A stretch of DNA of 64,000 bases from Azospirillum rugosum (lineage in GTDB: Bacteria > Pseudomonadota > Alphaproteobacteria > Azospirillales > Azospirillaceae). The notes beneath the pieces are model-generated. The model worked only from the letters and a program-made list of their open reading frames with translations, was not told where the DNA came from and ran no database searches. The stretch lies in assembly GCF_017876155.1 (NCBI RefSeq), contig NZ_JAGINP010000009.1:186001-250000 (forward strand), written 5' to 3'. This document shows positions 35,732 to 44,857 of the stretch, piece by piece; position 1 is the stretch's first letter, and every line of letters begins with the position of its first letter. The position numbers and the translations under genes are program-made.

Positions 35732-35945
35732 CGAAGGCCTCGTCGTCTTCCGGCGACGACCATTCGGACAGGCTGCCTTCGAGCGCGCGCAGGTAGGCCG
35801 TATCGCTGGCCGGTGCCTTGCGGATGACCGCCTGCCCGTCCTTGACGGAAAACAGGATCGGATCGCCCTCCTTCAAGCCCAGCGCATCGCGGACTTCCGG
35901 GGGGATCAGCGCCTTGTTGTCGGCGGAAAGCCGGGAAATATGCAT
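35721..35945 (-). CDS. MazE/AbrB-type antitoxin
   Basis: 74 residues. The N-terminal swapped-hairpin domain is intact: ISRLSADNKALIPPEVRDAL and GLKEGDPILFSVKDGQAVI. The acidic tail SSPEDDEAFDDL is the probable toxin-neutralising part. Binds its own promoter in known systems. It is first in the operon, as usual for antitoxins. Confidence 0.93.
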   Translation of the reverse strand: MHISRLSADNKALIPPEVRDALGLKEGDPILFSVKDGQAVIRKAPASDTAYLRALEGSLSEWSSPEDDEAFDDL

Positions 35946-36012
35946 GGAAGGCCTCCGCCAACAACCGATGCCCTAAATATAGCACCGGCTGCCGCCTGCT
36001 CCCATCCCCAAC

Positions 36013-36045
36013 AAAAAAGGCCGCGCCCGGGGGCGCGGCCTTTCC
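36013..36045 (-). terminator. Rho-independent terminator of rpsD
   Basis: Read on the minus strand: GGCCGCGCCC, CCG, GGCGCGGCC then TTTTTT. It lies 22 bp after the rpsD stop. Confidence 0.92.
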
Positions 36046-36066
36046 TGTTTCGGCGGAACCGATGGA

Positions 36067-36681
36067 TCAGCGCGAGTAGAACTCGACGACCAGGTTCGGC
36101 TCCATCTGGACCGGGTACGGGACATCGGCCAGCTGCGGGACGCGGACGAAGCGGCCCTTCAGGGAGCCGGTGTCGACTTCCAGGTAATCCGGCGTGTCGC
36201 GCTCACCCGAGGCGACGGCCTCCAGGATGAGGGCCATCTGCTTGGACTTGGCGCGCACCTCGATGGTGTCGCCTTCCTTGATCTGGGCCGACGGGATGTT
36301 CAGGCGGCGGCCGTTGACCAGGATGTGGCCGTGGTTGATGATCTGGCGCGCGGCGAACGGGGTCGGCGCGAACTTCATGCGGTAGACGACCGCGTCCAGA
36401 CGGCGCTCCAGCAGGCCGATCAGGTTCTCGCCGGTGTCGCCCTTGCGGCGCACGGCCTCGGCGTAGATGCGGCGGAACTGCTTCTCGCCGATGTTGCCGT
36501 AGTAGCCCTTCAGCTTCTGCTTGGCCATCAGCTGCAGGCCGTAGTCCGACGGCTTCTTGCGGCGCTGGCCGTGCTGGCCCGGGCCGTACTCGCGCTTGTT
36601 GATCGGCGACTTGCCGCGGCCCCAGAGGTTGACGCCGAGGCGGCGGTCGATCTTGTACTTGGACTCTTGACGCTTGCTCAT
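36067..36681 (-). CDS. rpsD: 30S ribosomal protein S4
   Basis: 204 residues. S4 binds 16S rRNA early in 30S assembly. Motifs include [32 protein letters not shown] and the S4 RNA-binding domain [36 protein letters not shown]. The alphaproteobacterial form lacks the N-terminal zinc cysteines. It is encoded alone, away from the alpha operon, as in other alphaproteobacteria. The start at 36681 is the universal MSKRxxxKYK. Confidence 0.98.
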   Translation of the reverse strand: MSKRQESKYKIDRRLGVNLWGRGKSPINKREYGPGQHGQRRKKPSDYGLQLMAKQKLKGYYGNIGEKQFRRIYAEAVRRKGDTGENLIGLLERRLDAVVYRMKFAPTPFAARQIINHGHILVNGRRLNIPSAQIKEGDTIEVRAKSKQMALILEAVASGERDTPDYLEVDTGSLKGRFVRVPQLADVPYPVQMEPNLVVEFYSR

Positions 36682-36928
36682 CTTGTCCTCGATGGAACAC
36701 GAGTTGGTTTTGTCCCGGTAGTTCCGCGGAGCAGGCCGCGGACGGGGCGCAAACGAACAGGCACGCCCGCCTTCCCAGGAGTTGAAGCGGCGCACTATAC
36801 GGATCCGCCCCGGCTTGTCAAACGCGGAGTCGCCGGAAAACCACGCAAATCCGCCGCCGCCTGCGTGCCCTTCCCGCCCCAATCCCGTTAAGGCACGCAA
36901 GACCGCCCACCAACCGGACCGACGTGCC

Positions 36929-38254
36929 TTGACGATTAGCGGACTCCTGGGCAAAGGCCTCGCCTTCGCAGCACTTCTTCCCCTGACGCTCAACGCCCCG
37001 GCGCTCGCGCGCGACGTGGCGCAGACCGCCGGGGACACCGTCCGCCTGACGGTGGAGGATCTGCCCGCCCCCAACGCCACGCCGTCGGTGTCCAACAAGC
37101 CGGTCCCGGTCGACCGGCCGGCGAAGGCGCCGTTGCAGGTGCCCGCCGGCTTCCGGGCCACGCTGTTCCGCGACCATGTGGAGAACGCCCGCAACCTGCT
37201 GGTGCTGCCCGACGGCGGCGTGCTGGTGGCGCAGCAGAGGCCCGGCACCCTGACCCTGCTCCGCGACACCGACGGAAAGGGCGACGGAAAGGGCGAGGCC
37301 GACGAGTCCTGGCTGTGGGCCGGCGGTTTCGACAAGCCCTTCGGGCTGGCCTTCCACGAGGGCTTCGTCTACGTCGCCGACACGGAGGCGGTGTGGCGGC
37401 TGCCCTGGCGGGAGGGCGCCACCACCGCACCGGGGGAGCGCCAGCGCCTCACTCCGCCGGGCGCCTTGGGTGGGCGCGAGGGGCACGACACGCGCTCGCT
37501 CGCCATCGCGCCGGACGGTAAGCATTTCTACGTCGGCGTCGGCTCCGCCGCCAACCTCGCGGAGGAGGACCCGCCGCGCGCCACCATCCAGGAATTTCCC
37601 ATTGAGGGACTTATGGGCGACGGGACGCCGGACGGCGGGGAGGCGCGCGCCATCGCCACCGGCCTGCGCAACCCCGTGGGCATGGCCTTCCGGCCGGGCA
37701 GCAGCGACCTCTACGCCGTGGTGAACGAGCGCGACGGGCTGGGCGACGGCTTGGCGCCGGACTTCTTCACGCGGATCGAGCCGGGGGGCTTCTACGGCTG
37801 GCCCTACGCCTACGCCGGCCCGAACCCGCAGCCGGGCTTCGCCGACAAGCGGCCGGACCTCGTCGCGCGGACCATTGTGCCGGACGTGCTGCTCGAATCC
37901 CATTCCGCGCCGATCGGCATGGTCTTCGCCGACCGGCTGAACGGGCCGGCGCGCTACCGCACCGGCGCCTTCGTGGCGCTGCACGGCTCCTCCAGCCGGT
38001 CGGAGCCCGTGGGCTACACGGTCGTCTTCGTGCCGTTCGAGGGCAAGAAGCCGGCCGGCGGCTATGAGGTCTTCGCCAGCGGCTTCCGCCTGCCGAACGA
38101 AAACGACGGTGACAAGCGTCCCCTGACCTGGGGGCGGCCGGCCGGGCTCGCGATCGCCAAGGACGGCAGCCTGCTGATCGCCGACAGCCGGGGCTCCGTC
38201 TGGCGGGTGTCCTACACGGGCTCCAGCGCGCGCAAGCTGAGCGGGAAGCGCTGA
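36929..38254 (+). CDS. Exported sorbosone dehydrogenase-like beta-propeller
   Basis: 441 residues if translation starts at TTG 36929, where a signal peptide is clear ([20 protein letters not shown], then LARDV); an ATG at 36782 would add 49 residues without such a site. The propeller is of the glucose/sorbosone dehydrogenase type: [20 protein letters not shown], then [29 protein letters not shown], and [16 protein letters not shown]. Family members are PQQ-dependent periplasmic aldose dehydrogenases or unassigned. PQQ use was not confirmed. Divergent from rpsD. Confidence 0.82.
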   Translation: MTISGLLGKGLAFAALLPLTLNAPALARDVAQTAGDTVRLTVEDLPAPNATPSVSNKPVPVDRPAKAPLQVPAGFRATLFRDHVENARNLLVLPDGGVLVAQQRPGTLTLLRDTDGKGDGKGEADESWLWAGGFDKPFGLAFHEGFVYVADTEAVWRLPWREGATTAPGERQRLTPPGALGGREGHDTRSLAIAPDGKHFYVGVGSAANLAEEDPPRATIQEFPIEGLMGDGTPDGGEARAIATGLRNPVGMAFRPGSSDLYAVVNERDGLGDGLAPDFFTRIEPGGFYGWPYAYAGPNPQPGFADKRPDLVARTIVPDVLLESHSAPIGMVFADRLNGPARYRTGAFVALHGSSSRSEPVGYTVVFVPFEGKKPAGGYEVFASGFRLPNENDGDKRPLTWGRPAGLAIAKDGSLLIADSRGSVWRVSYTGSSARKLSGKR

Positions 38255-38255
38255 G

Positions 38256-38362
38256 CCCCACTTTCCCTTTCGTCATCCCAGCGAAGGCTGGGATCCAGGA
38301 AACTCCGCCGCTACGTGGCTGATGTGCCCTGGATTCCCGCCTTCGCGGGAATGACAGTGGGG
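38256..38362. repeat. Dispersed inverted repeat, family B copy 1
   Basis: CCCCACT... CGTCATCCCAGCGAAGGCTG and a mirrored right side ending CCGCCTTCGCGGGAATGACAG then TGGGG. A related copy is at 62221-62314. Family of Azospirillum-like intergenic palindromes. It ends just before the cowN stop on the opposite strand. Confidence 0.78.
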
Positions 38363-38363
38363 G

Positions 38364-38675
38364 TCAGCAGCACTCGTCCTCCAGCTTGCGCAGCATCGCC
38401 AGACCTTCCTCGTCGTCGTGTTCCTCGAACAGGTCGGAGATGTAATAGACGTTGGCGCACAGCAGGCACAACCCGTCCGCCTGCCGCTTCAACGGGTCGT
38501 CGGCGACGGCCAGCTTCTCCTTGAAGCGTTCCCAGAAGGCGTTGGTCTTGGCGGGATCGTTGATGTGCGAATACAGCCGCTCGATGATGCGGCGCGAGTT
38601 GCCCTCGCAGTCGATGCCCTTGAAGGAGACGTAGCGGTCGGGGGAGTCGGTTGCGTCCACGGTTGCGGTTCCCAC
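38364..38675 (-). CDS. cowN: N2-fixation sustaining protein CowN
   Basis: 103 residues. CowN protects nitrogenase from carbon monoxide, allowing N2-dependent growth with CO present. The signature region is RYVSFKGIDCEGNSRRIIER, and the C-terminus LFEEHDDEEGLAMLRKLEDE then CC. Both are characteristic. The start is GTG 38675; a GTG five codons later is possible. It lies 114 bp downstream of the CO sensor rcoM on the same strand and the gap has three phased repeats. No nif genes are in the window, but the gene implies a diazotroph. Confidence 0.93.
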   Translation of the reverse strand: MGTATVDATDSPDRYVSFKGIDCEGNSRRIIERLYSHINDPAKTNAFWERFKEKLAVADDPLKRQADGLCLLCANVYYISDLFEEHDDEEGLAMLRKLEDECC

Positions 38676-38696
38676 GGCAGAGGATGGTTGGTCTCC

Positions 38697-38725
38697 GTGA
38701 TCGCGGACCGCTGCGTCCAGGGCAA
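38697..38725 (-). promoter_or_regulatory. Weak candidate cowN promoter
   Basis: On the minus strand TTGCCC (38725-38720) and GATCAC (38702-38697) are separated by 17 bases. Both differ from consensus, as expected of an activator-dependent promoter. The nearest GAACGGC repeat ends 12 bp upstream of the -35. Confidence 0.35.
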
Positions 38726-38737
38726 GCCGCGCTTCAC

Positions 38738-38784
38738 GAACGGCGGACCGGCCGCGTGAACGGCTGGATCAGCGCGCGAACGGC
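38738..38784 (-). promoter_or_regulatory. Three phased direct repeats between rcoM and cowN
   Basis: GAACGGC occurs at 38738, 38758 and 38778, exactly 20 bp apart (GCCGTTC on the cowN strand). A cytosine three bases before each copy and a guanine two bases after are also shared. LytTR regulators bind direct repeats about two helical turns apart. These are candidate RcoM sites. Confidence 0.7.
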
Positions 38785-38789
38785 CGGGA

Positions 38790-39515
38790 CTACAGCGCCA
38801 GCAGCTTCTTCAGCCGGTCGATCCGCCCGCGGCTGACGGGGACGCGGGGCGAGCCCGGCGCAGCCATCACGAAGGCGGCGCGCCCATCGCTGCGGTCGAT
38901 GGCGCGGGCGTGGCGCAGGTTCACGATGTAGCCACGGTGCGCCCGCACGAACTGCCGCCCGTCGAGCCGCGCCTCCAGGTCCGACAGGGACAGGGAGCAG
39001 AAGAAGGCCCCCTCGGCCGTGTGCACGGTCGTGTAATGGCCGTTGGCCTGGACATAGACGGCGGCGGCCGGGTCGAGCAGCACCACGCCCTGGCGCGTCG
39101 TGATGGGCAGCTTCACCAGCGGCGGGGCGGGCTCCGGCACCGGTTCCGGAACAGGCGGATGGACAACGGGCGGCGGTTCCGCCACGGCGCCGGGCTTGGG
39201 AACCTCCAGCAGCATCAGCGCGACGAAGGTCGCGTCGCCCTGGGCGAGCGCCGAGGCCTTCACCACCATGGTCCGGCCCGGCAGGGCGACCATCATGGAG
39301 CTGGCGGCGGCCGGGGAGTCGGGATCGTGGGCGGCGGCCAGCAGAAGTTCCACCTTGGCGCGGCTGCCCGGCGGGTGCAGGTCGTGCAGACTGGCCCCCA
39401 GCAACGGACGGGAGCGCCCAACCATCCGCTCTGCCGCGGCGTTGACCGACACCACGCGCCGGTCGCCGTCGAGCAGGACGAGGCCCACGTCCATATGCTG
39501 GAGGGTGTATTCCAT
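38790..39515 (-). CDS. rcoM: RcoM-type carbon monoxide-sensing transcription activator
   Basis: 241 residues. An N-terminal PAS domain (1-105) is followed by a Pro-rich linker (108-132) and a LytTR DNA-binding domain (135-241) with VYVQANGHYTTVHT and FVRAHRGYIVNLRHARAID. PAS plus LytTR in one protein is the RcoM design. RcoM binds heme through a His and a Met; His47 (DLHPPGSRAK) and Met74/75 (SSMMVALPGR) sit where these ligands are in known RcoM. CO replaces the Met and activates DNA binding. cowN follows on the same strand. The start at 39515 is the only one available and gives a full PAS. Confidence 0.87.
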   Translation of the reverse strand: MEYTLQHMDVGLVLLDGDRRVVSVNAAAERMVGRSRPLLGASLHDLHPPGSRAKVELLLAAAHDPDSPAAASSMMVALPGRTMVVKASALAQGDATFVALMLLEVPKPGAVAEPPPVVHPPVPEPVPEPAPPLVKLPITTRQGVVLLDPAAAVYVQANGHYTTVHTAEGAFFCSLSLSDLEARLDGRQFVRAHRGYIVNLRHARAIDRSDGRAAFVMAAPGSPRVPVSRGRIDRLKKLLAL

Positions 39516-39572
39516 GAGGGCAGTATAGGCCGCGATTGCCCCCGGCAGACAACAAGTTAGAAGCGAACGGGG

Positions 39573-40343
39573 TTACGGCTCGCCTTTGCGACGCCCGGTC
39601 AGCGCGGCGATGACGCCGTGGAAGGTGCGCACCTCCTGCTCGGTCATCTGCATGCGCTCCAGCGCGTTGCGCAGCGTGCGGACCATGGAGGGCCGCTTCT
39701 CCGGCGTGGTGAAGAAGCCGGTGCGGTCCAGGTCCCCTTCCAGATGCTCGAAGAAGTTCAGCAGCTCCGCCTTGGTCGCCGGGCGCGTCTGGCCGGTGTG
39801 CAGGACGCGGTCGGGCGGGATCTCGCCGGTCTGGAACCACTCGTAGCCGATCAGCAGCACAGCCTGCGCCAGGTTCAGCGAGGAGAAGGACGGGTTCAGC
39901 GGCACGGTGATCAGCTTTTCCGCCAGCGTCAGGTCGTCGTTGACGAGGCCCGTGCGCTCCGGCCCGAACAGCACGCCGGTCTTGTGGCCGGCATCGAAGT
40001 GGGCGCGCAGCTCCGTGGCGGCGGTGCGCGGGGTGATGAACTCCTGGATCATGCCGCGGGTGCGCACGGTGGTCGCGAAGACGACGTTCAGGTCGGCGAC
40101 CGCCTCCGCCGTCGTCTCGTACAGCTTGGCGCCGTCCAGCACGAGGTCGGCGCCCGACGCGGCGGCCACGGCCTTCTCGTTCGGCCAGCCGTCGCGCGGC
40201 TTGACGAGCCGAAGCTCGGTCAGGCCGCAATTCAGCATGGCCCGCGCGCAGGCGCCGATGTTCTCGCCCAGCTGCGGCTGGACCAGGATGATGGTCGGGC
40301 CGCCCAGGACGGACGGACGGTTGGGATCTTTGCCGGAGGTCAT
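39573..40343 (-). CDS. trmJ: tRNA (cytidine/uridine-2'-O-)-methyltransferase TrmJ
   Basis: 256 residues, SPOUT fold. Motif 1 region IILVQPQLGENIGACARAML, motif 2 GVLFGPERTGLVNDDL and motif 3 VPLNPSFSSLNLAQAVLLIG form the knot and AdoMet pocket. TrmJ methylates the ribose at position 32 of several tRNAs. The C-terminal helical extension ending TGRRKGEP is typical. Encoded just upstream of rcoM on the same strand, but no functional link is evident. Confidence 0.93.
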   Translation of the reverse strand: MTSGKDPNRPSVLGGPTIILVQPQLGENIGACARAMLNCGLTELRLVKPRDGWPNEKAVAAASGADLVLDGAKLYETTAEAVADLNVVFATTVRTRGMIQEFITPRTAATELRAHFDAGHKTGVLFGPERTGLVNDDLTLAEKLITVPLNPSFSSLNLAQAVLLIGYEWFQTGEIPPDRVLHTGQTRPATKAELLNFFEHLEGDLDRTGFFTTPEKRPSMVRTLRNALERMQMTEQEVRTFHGVIAALTGRRKGEP

Positions 40344-40407
40344 CGGTTCAAAACAGTTCTTAGCGGTTCGTCAGGTGACAACGGGCCTGGAGCGGCGACG
40401 GATTTTC

Positions 40408-40521
40408 ACCACAAAGACACAAAGGACACAAAGAGTTTCACAAAGACCCTGCCCTGCGCCGGAGCGCCGGCGGGCGGAAGCCCCTTTGTGAAATCCTTTG
40501 TGCCCTTTGTGTCTTTGTGGT
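40408..40521. repeat. Dispersed inverted repeat, family C copy 1
   Basis: ACCACAAAGACACAAAGGAC at the left and its inverse GTGTCTTTGTGGT at the right, with a GC-rich centre. The unusual A/C-rich arms stand out. A shorter relative with ACCACAGAGACACGG arms is at 49783-49842. It lies between trmJ and cimA. Confidence 0.8.
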
Positions 40522-40539
40522 TATCCGCCGGCGAAGCCG

Positions 40540-42144
40540 TCACCCCCGCGGCTGGACCCCGCCCTTGAACAGCGTGAAGGCGTAGCTGTCCACCAGCGCT
40601 TCCATGGAGGCTTCGATGATGTTGGTGGACACGCCCAGCGTCGACCACTCCGCCCCGTCGCCGTTCTGGGAGCGGATCAGCACGCGCGGCTTGGCGCCCG
40701 TGCCGTCCTTGGCGGCCAGGATGCGCACGCGGTAGTCGGACAGCTTCACCCCGCCCAGCGCCGGGTAGCGCGGCTCCAGCGCCTTGCGCATGGCGGTGTC
40801 CAGCGCGTTCACCGGGCCGTTGCCCGCGGCCACCTCGTGGTATTCCGTGCCGCCGATCCGCACGCGGACGACCGCCTCGGACTCCACGACCAGTTCGCCC
40901 TTCGCGTTGTAGCGGCGCTCGTCGGTGACGTGGAAGCGCTTCAGGGTGAAATAGTCCGGCACCTCGCCCAGTTCGCGCCGGACCAGCAGCTCGAAGCTGG
41001 CCTCCGCCGTGTCGTAGGCGTAGCCCTCCGTGTCGCGCTGCTTGACGAGGTCGAGCAGGCGGTTCAGCCGCTCGTCCTTCGGGTCCACGGCCATGCCCAT
41101 CTCGCGCAGCCGCGCGATGACGTTGGAGCGGCCGGCCTGGTCCGACATGACGATCTGCCGGCGGTTGCCGACCGCCTCCGGCGCCACATGCTCGTAGGAG
41201 GACGGGTCCTTCTCCACCGCCGACACATGCAGCCCGCCCTTGTGGGCAAAGGCGCTGGCGCCGACGTACGCGGCGTGGCGGTTGGGGGCGCGGTTCAGCC
41301 GCTCGTCGAACTTGCGGCTGATCTCGGTCAGCAGCGGCAGGTCGTCCGGTCGGATGCCGACGTCGCAGCCCATCTTCAGCATCAGCGACGGGATCAGCGA
41401 GACGAGGTTGGCGTTGCCGCAGCGCTCGCCCAGGCCGTTGATCGTCCCCTGCACCATCCGCGCGCCGGCCCGCACCGCGGCCAGCGAATTGGCGACGGCG
41501 TTCTCCGTGTCGTTGTGGCAGTGGATGCCCAGCCGGTCGCCGGGGATGCCGTGCTCCTCCACCACCTGGCGGACGATGGATTCGACCTCGTGCGGTAGGG
41601 TGCCGCCGTTGGTGTCGCACAGCACGATCCAGCGCGCGCCGGCCTCGAAGGCCGCGCGGATGCAGGACGCGGCGTAGGCCGGGTTGCGCTTGTAGCCGTC
41701 GAAGAAATGCTCCGCGTCGAACAGCGCCTCGCCCTTCGCGGCCTTCAGCGCGGCGACGCTGTCGGCGATCAGCTCCAGGTTCTCCTCCCGCGGGATGGCC
41801 AGCGCCACGTCCACGTGGAAGTCCCAGGTCTTGCCGACGATGCAGACGGCGCGCGCCGTCGACTGGATCAGCGCCGCCAGCTGCGGGTCGTTCGCCGCGC
41901 TGCGCCCCGGCCGGCGGGTCATGCCGAAGGCGGTGAAGGTTGACCGTTTCAGCTCCGGCGCCTGCGCGAAGAAGGCGTCGTCGGTCGGGTTCGCGCCGGG
42001 CCAGCCGCCCTCGACATAGTCGATGCCCAGCCGGTCCAGGTCGCGGGCGATGGCGATCTTGTCGGCGACGGAGAAATCCACGTCCTGGGTCTGCGCGCCG
42101 TCGCGCAGGGTGGTGTCGTACAGGAAAATCCGCTCGCCCGTCAT
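40540..42144 (-). CDS. cimA: Citramalate synthase
   Basis: 534 residues. Condenses pyruvate and acetyl-CoA to (R)-citramalate, an alternative start to isoleucine synthesis. HMGL-like barrel: IFLYDTTLRDGAQTQDVDF, DTNGGTLPHEV and the metal HCHNDTENAVANSL. The C-terminal regulatory domain has the LeuA dimer fold ending near GAEWSTLGVSTNIIEASMEA. The DTTLRDGAQ start with GWPGANPTDDAFF is specific to the CimA branch, not to LeuA. The ATG at 42144 gives family length; upstream frames lack support. Confidence 0.93.
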   Translation of the reverse strand: MTGERIFLYDTTLRDGAQTQDVDFSVADKIAIARDLDRLGIDYVEGGWPGANPTDDAFFAQAPELKRSTFTAFGMTRRPGRSAANDPQLAALIQSTARAVCIVGKTWDFHVDVALAIPREENLELIADSVAALKAAKGEALFDAEHFFDGYKRNPAYAASCIRAAFEAGARWIVLCDTNGGTLPHEVESIVRQVVEEHGIPGDRLGIHCHNDTENAVANSLAAVRAGARMVQGTINGLGERCGNANLVSLIPSLMLKMGCDVGIRPDDLPLLTEISRKFDERLNRAPNRHAAYVGASAFAHKGGLHVSAVEKDPSSYEHVAPEAVGNRRQIVMSDQAGRSNVIARLREMGMAVDPKDERLNRLLDLVKQRDTEGYAYDTAEASFELLVRRELGEVPDYFTLKRFHVTDERRYNAKGELVVESEAVVRVRIGGTEYHEVAAGNGPVNALDTAMRKALEPRYPALGGVKLSDYRVRILAAKDGTGAKPRVLIRSQNGDGAEWSTLGVSTNIIEASMEALVDSYAFTLFKGGVQPRG

Positions 42145-42513
42145 CGCCGCCGCCTGAAAAAACTGGGTCACCCGAACGCAGGTCATAGGACCGGCCGAAA
42201 GGCCGGAAGAATGGCGGATGCGTACCGGCTTCACAATCCTTTTCGTGGACAGGTTTCAAATACGGGCGCAATTTTGATGGAAAGCTGCGCGTGCATGGCT
42301 GTTCCCGTTTATCGGTCTCCTTAAACAAACCGACCGGGCCCCTGGGCTTTGGAGGTAAAAGGACAATTCCGCTGACCAAATGACCGACCTCCTGTGCTAA
42401 ACACCACGCCCCTTTGCGGCATGGACGCGATGCTTTTCCGACGGCCGGCGTGTTGTTCCTGGCAATGACCGGCCTTTAGCGACGGGTGGGTTCTGGCGAA
42501 TGGATGGCAAGCC
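42145..42513. other. Divergent intergenic region upstream of cimA
   Basis: 369 bases between cimA and the receiver gene. No coding frame is convincing. There is a small hairpin CGGCCGAAAGGCCG near 42193. AT-richer stretches at 42230-42380 should hold the two promoters. No attenuator or riboswitch was recognised. Confidence 0.35.
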
Positions 42514-42972
42514 GTGACGGAGGCGGGCAGCGAGGCGCGGGAGAAGCTCGTCATGGTCATCGACGACGAGCGGACCGTGCTGCAGGCGCTGAACCTGCTT
42601 CTCCAGATGTGGGGCTACCGCGTCATCGCCGCCGAAAGCGAGGGCGAGGCGGTGGAGCGCCTCAGCGCGCTCGACGAGCGGCCGCACGCCATCCTCGCCG
42701 ACTACCGCCTGCGCGAGGGGCGCACCGGCGTGCAGGCCATCGACCGCATCCGGACGGAGGTCGGGACCCACGTGCCGGCCGTGATCATCACCGGCGACAC
42801 CTCCACCGACGGCATCCGGGAGGCGCGCGCCCGCGGGCTGACCATATTGCAGAAGCCCGTCCTGCCGCCCCACCTCCAGGCGGTGCTTGGCAAGGCCCTC
42901 CAGGGGACCAGCGGCGATCCGCCGCCGGATTCTTCCGCCAGTGAACCTCCCGCCAGGGGGGCGCCGGCGTGA
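42514..42972 (+). CDS. Response regulator, receiver only
   Basis: 152 residues from GTG. The receiver spans 12-130 with Asp17/18 (VMVIDDERT), phosphoacceptor Asp63 (ILADYRLREGRTG), Thr93 and Lys114 (LQKPVLPPH). The tail is Pro-rich. This subtype is normally fused C-terminally to NahK-like hybrid kinases; here it is a separate gene just ahead of the CHASE kinase with a 1-bp gap. Confidence 0.9.
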   Translation: MTEAGSEAREKLVMVIDDERTVLQALNLLLQMWGYRVIAAESEGEAVERLSALDERPHAILADYRLREGRTGVQAIDRIRTEVGTHVPAVIITGDTSTDGIREARARGLTILQKPVLPPHLQAVLGKALQGTSGDPPPDSSASEPPARGAPA

Positions 42973-42973
42973 C

Positions 42974-44857
42974 ATGATCCCGACACCGCCGGGTGACCGC
43001 CCGCGGGGGCGGCCGCTCCGTTCCTGGGAGAGCTGGGTGGTCTTCGGCCTCGGTCTGCTGCTGACGGGGCTGGCCTGGTTGCTGCTGACCGACCAGAACG
43101 ACCGGCTGGCCCACGCGCGCTTCCAGGCGCGGGCGGGCGACCTGACCGGCGACATCGCCTCGCGCCTCGGCGCCTACGAGCAGATGCTGCACGGCGGCGT
43201 GGCGATGATGAACGCGGCCGGCGGCCGCGCCTCCCGCGAGGAGTGGCGGACCTACGTGTCCGGCCTGCATGTGGAGGACCGCTATCCCGGCATCCAGGGG
43301 ATCGGCTACGCCAAGCGCGTGATGGCCGCCGACCTGGAGATGCACGAGGCCATCATCCGCGCGGAGGGCTTCTACAGCTACGACGTCAGGCCGGACGGGG
43401 TGCGGCCCGAATATTTCCCGGTCGTCTACATCGAGCCCTTCGCCAGCCGCAACCTGCGCGCCTTCGGCTACGACATGCATTCCGAGCCGGAGCGCCGCGC
43501 CGCCATGGAACGGGCCCGCGGCACCGGCAGCCCCAGCGCCACCGGCAAGCTCCGCCTGGTGCAGGAGACGGACGACGACGTACAGCCCGGCTTCCTGATC
43601 TATCTGCCCGTCTACGACCAGCGCCTGCCGCAGGCCACTCCCGCGGACCGGCACGACGCGCTGCTGGGCTTCGTCTACAGCCCCTTCCGCATGCACGACC
43701 TGATGCGGGCCATCCTGAAGCCCGAGGCGGCCGACGACCTGAACCTCCAGCTCTACGACGGCCCGTCGACCGAGCCGGACGCCCTGCTGTTCGAGAAGTC
43801 GTCCCTCCACCACCCGCGCTTCCAGGAGATCCGGCACATCGACGTCTTCGGCCGCCGCTGGACCCTGCGCATCGCCAGCGCCCCCGCCTTCGAGTCCGGG
43901 ATCGACCACGCCACACCCCGCGCGGTGCTGGTCGCCGGGGTGATCATCGCGCTGCTGCTGGTCGCCGTCGTCAACTCCGTGCTCCAGGACCGCGACCGCA
44001 TGGCGGAGCTGCGCCGCAGCTACCACGCGCTCGCCCGCGCCCGGGCGGAGGCGGAGGAGGCGAACGCCGCCAAGTCGCGCTTCCTCGCCGCCGCCAGCCA
44101 CGACCTGCGCCAGCCCCTGCAAACGCTGGGCATCTACCTGCACATGATCGGGGAGCGGGCGGACACGCCCGCCTCCGTGAAGCTGGTCGACTCCGCCCGC
44201 GACGCCTTCGAGGCGACGCAGCGTATGCTGAACTCGCTGATGGACATCGCCATGCTGGAAACGGGCGTCATCCGCCCGCAGCTGACCGAGATCGACCTGC
44301 CGGCCTTCCTGGCCCGCATCAGCGAGGACGTTCGGGTGGAGGCCGCGGACAAGGGGCTGGCCTTCCGCGTCGTCACCTGCAACGTGCGCGTGACGACCGA
44401 CCCGTCGATGCTGGAACGCATCGTGCGCAACCTGCTGAGCAACGCGCTGAAATACACGCGCACCGGCACCATCCGGCTGGCCTGCCGCGTCGGCGCGGAG
44501 TTCGTGGCCATCAAGGTGCAGGACACCGGCCCCGGCATCCCGCAGGACCGCATGCACCTGATCTTCGAGGATTTCTACCAGATCGGCAACCCGGAGCGGG
44601 ACCGCCGCAAGGGGCTGGGCCTGGGCCTCGCCACCGTGGCGCGGCTGACCCGGTTGCTCGGCTACCGCCTGCGGGTGCTGTCGCGGCCCGGCCGCGGGGC
44701 GATCTTCATGGTGGAGGTGCCGCGCGACGCACGGCCGCCCGCCGCCGCCGAGGCCAAGGCCGCCAACGCCGGCGCCACGGCCATCAGCGAAGGCGCCGGC
44801 CTTCAGCCCTCTCCGGCCAGCAGCGCGCGCTCCGCCTCGAACAGCTCGACAATGTGA
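42974..44857 (+). CDS. CHASE-domain sensor histidine kinase
   Basis: 627 residues. First helix at 22-42 (WVVFGLGLLLTGLAWLLLT), then an extracytoplasmic CHASE domain to about 300 with its typical VEDRYPGIQGIGYAKRV and PVVYIEPFASRNLRAFGYDM. Second helix near 314-334. Kinase core: H-box AASHDLRQPLQTLGIYLHMI (His376), N-box RNLLSNALKYTRTG, and LGLGLATVARL. CHASE domains bind cytokinin-like adenine derivatives in plants and diverse small molecules in bacteria. The receiver gene before it is its obvious partner. The 3' end overlaps the convergent lysR gene by 55 bp. Confidence 0.92.
   Translation: MIPTPPGDRPRGRPLRSWESWVVFGLGLLLTGLAWLLLTDQNDRLAHARFQARAGDLTGDIASRLGAYEQMLHGGVAMMNAAGGRASREEWRTYVSGLHVEDRYPGIQGIGYAKRVMAADLEMHEAIIRAEGFYSYDVRPDGVRPEYFPVVYIEPFASRNLRAFGYDMHSEPERRAAMERARGTGSPSATGKLRLVQETDDDVQPGFLIYLPVYDQRLPQATPADRHDALLGFVYSPFRMHDLMRAILKPEAADDLNLQLYDGPSTEPDALLFEKSSLHHPRFQEIRHIDVFGRRWTLRIASAPAFESGIDHATPRAVLVAGVIIALLLVAVVNSVLQDRDRMAELRRSYHALARARAEAEEANAAKSRFLAAASHDLRQPLQTLGIYLHMIGERADTPASVKLVDSARDAFEATQRMLNSLMDIAMLETGVIRPQLTEIDLPAFLARISEDVRVEAADKGLAFRVVTCNVRVTTDPSMLERIVRNLLSNALKYTRTGTIRLACRVGAEFVAIKVQDTGPGIPQDRMHLIFEDFYQIGNPERDRRKGLGLGLATVARLTRLLGYRLRVLSRPGRGAIFMVEVPRDARPPAAAEAKAANAGATAISEGAGLQPSPASSARSASNSSTM

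Noticed and set aside
36782-36928. N-terminal extension of the propeller protein
   Set aside because: The 49 residues are charged and Pro-rich with no signal; the signal peptide starts at TTG 36929. The exact start remains uncertain.
38790-39515. Reading the PAS-LytTR protein as a generic LytTR virulence or competence regulator
   Set aside because: The PAS domain with His47 and Met74/75 and the cowN neighbour fit RcoM far better.
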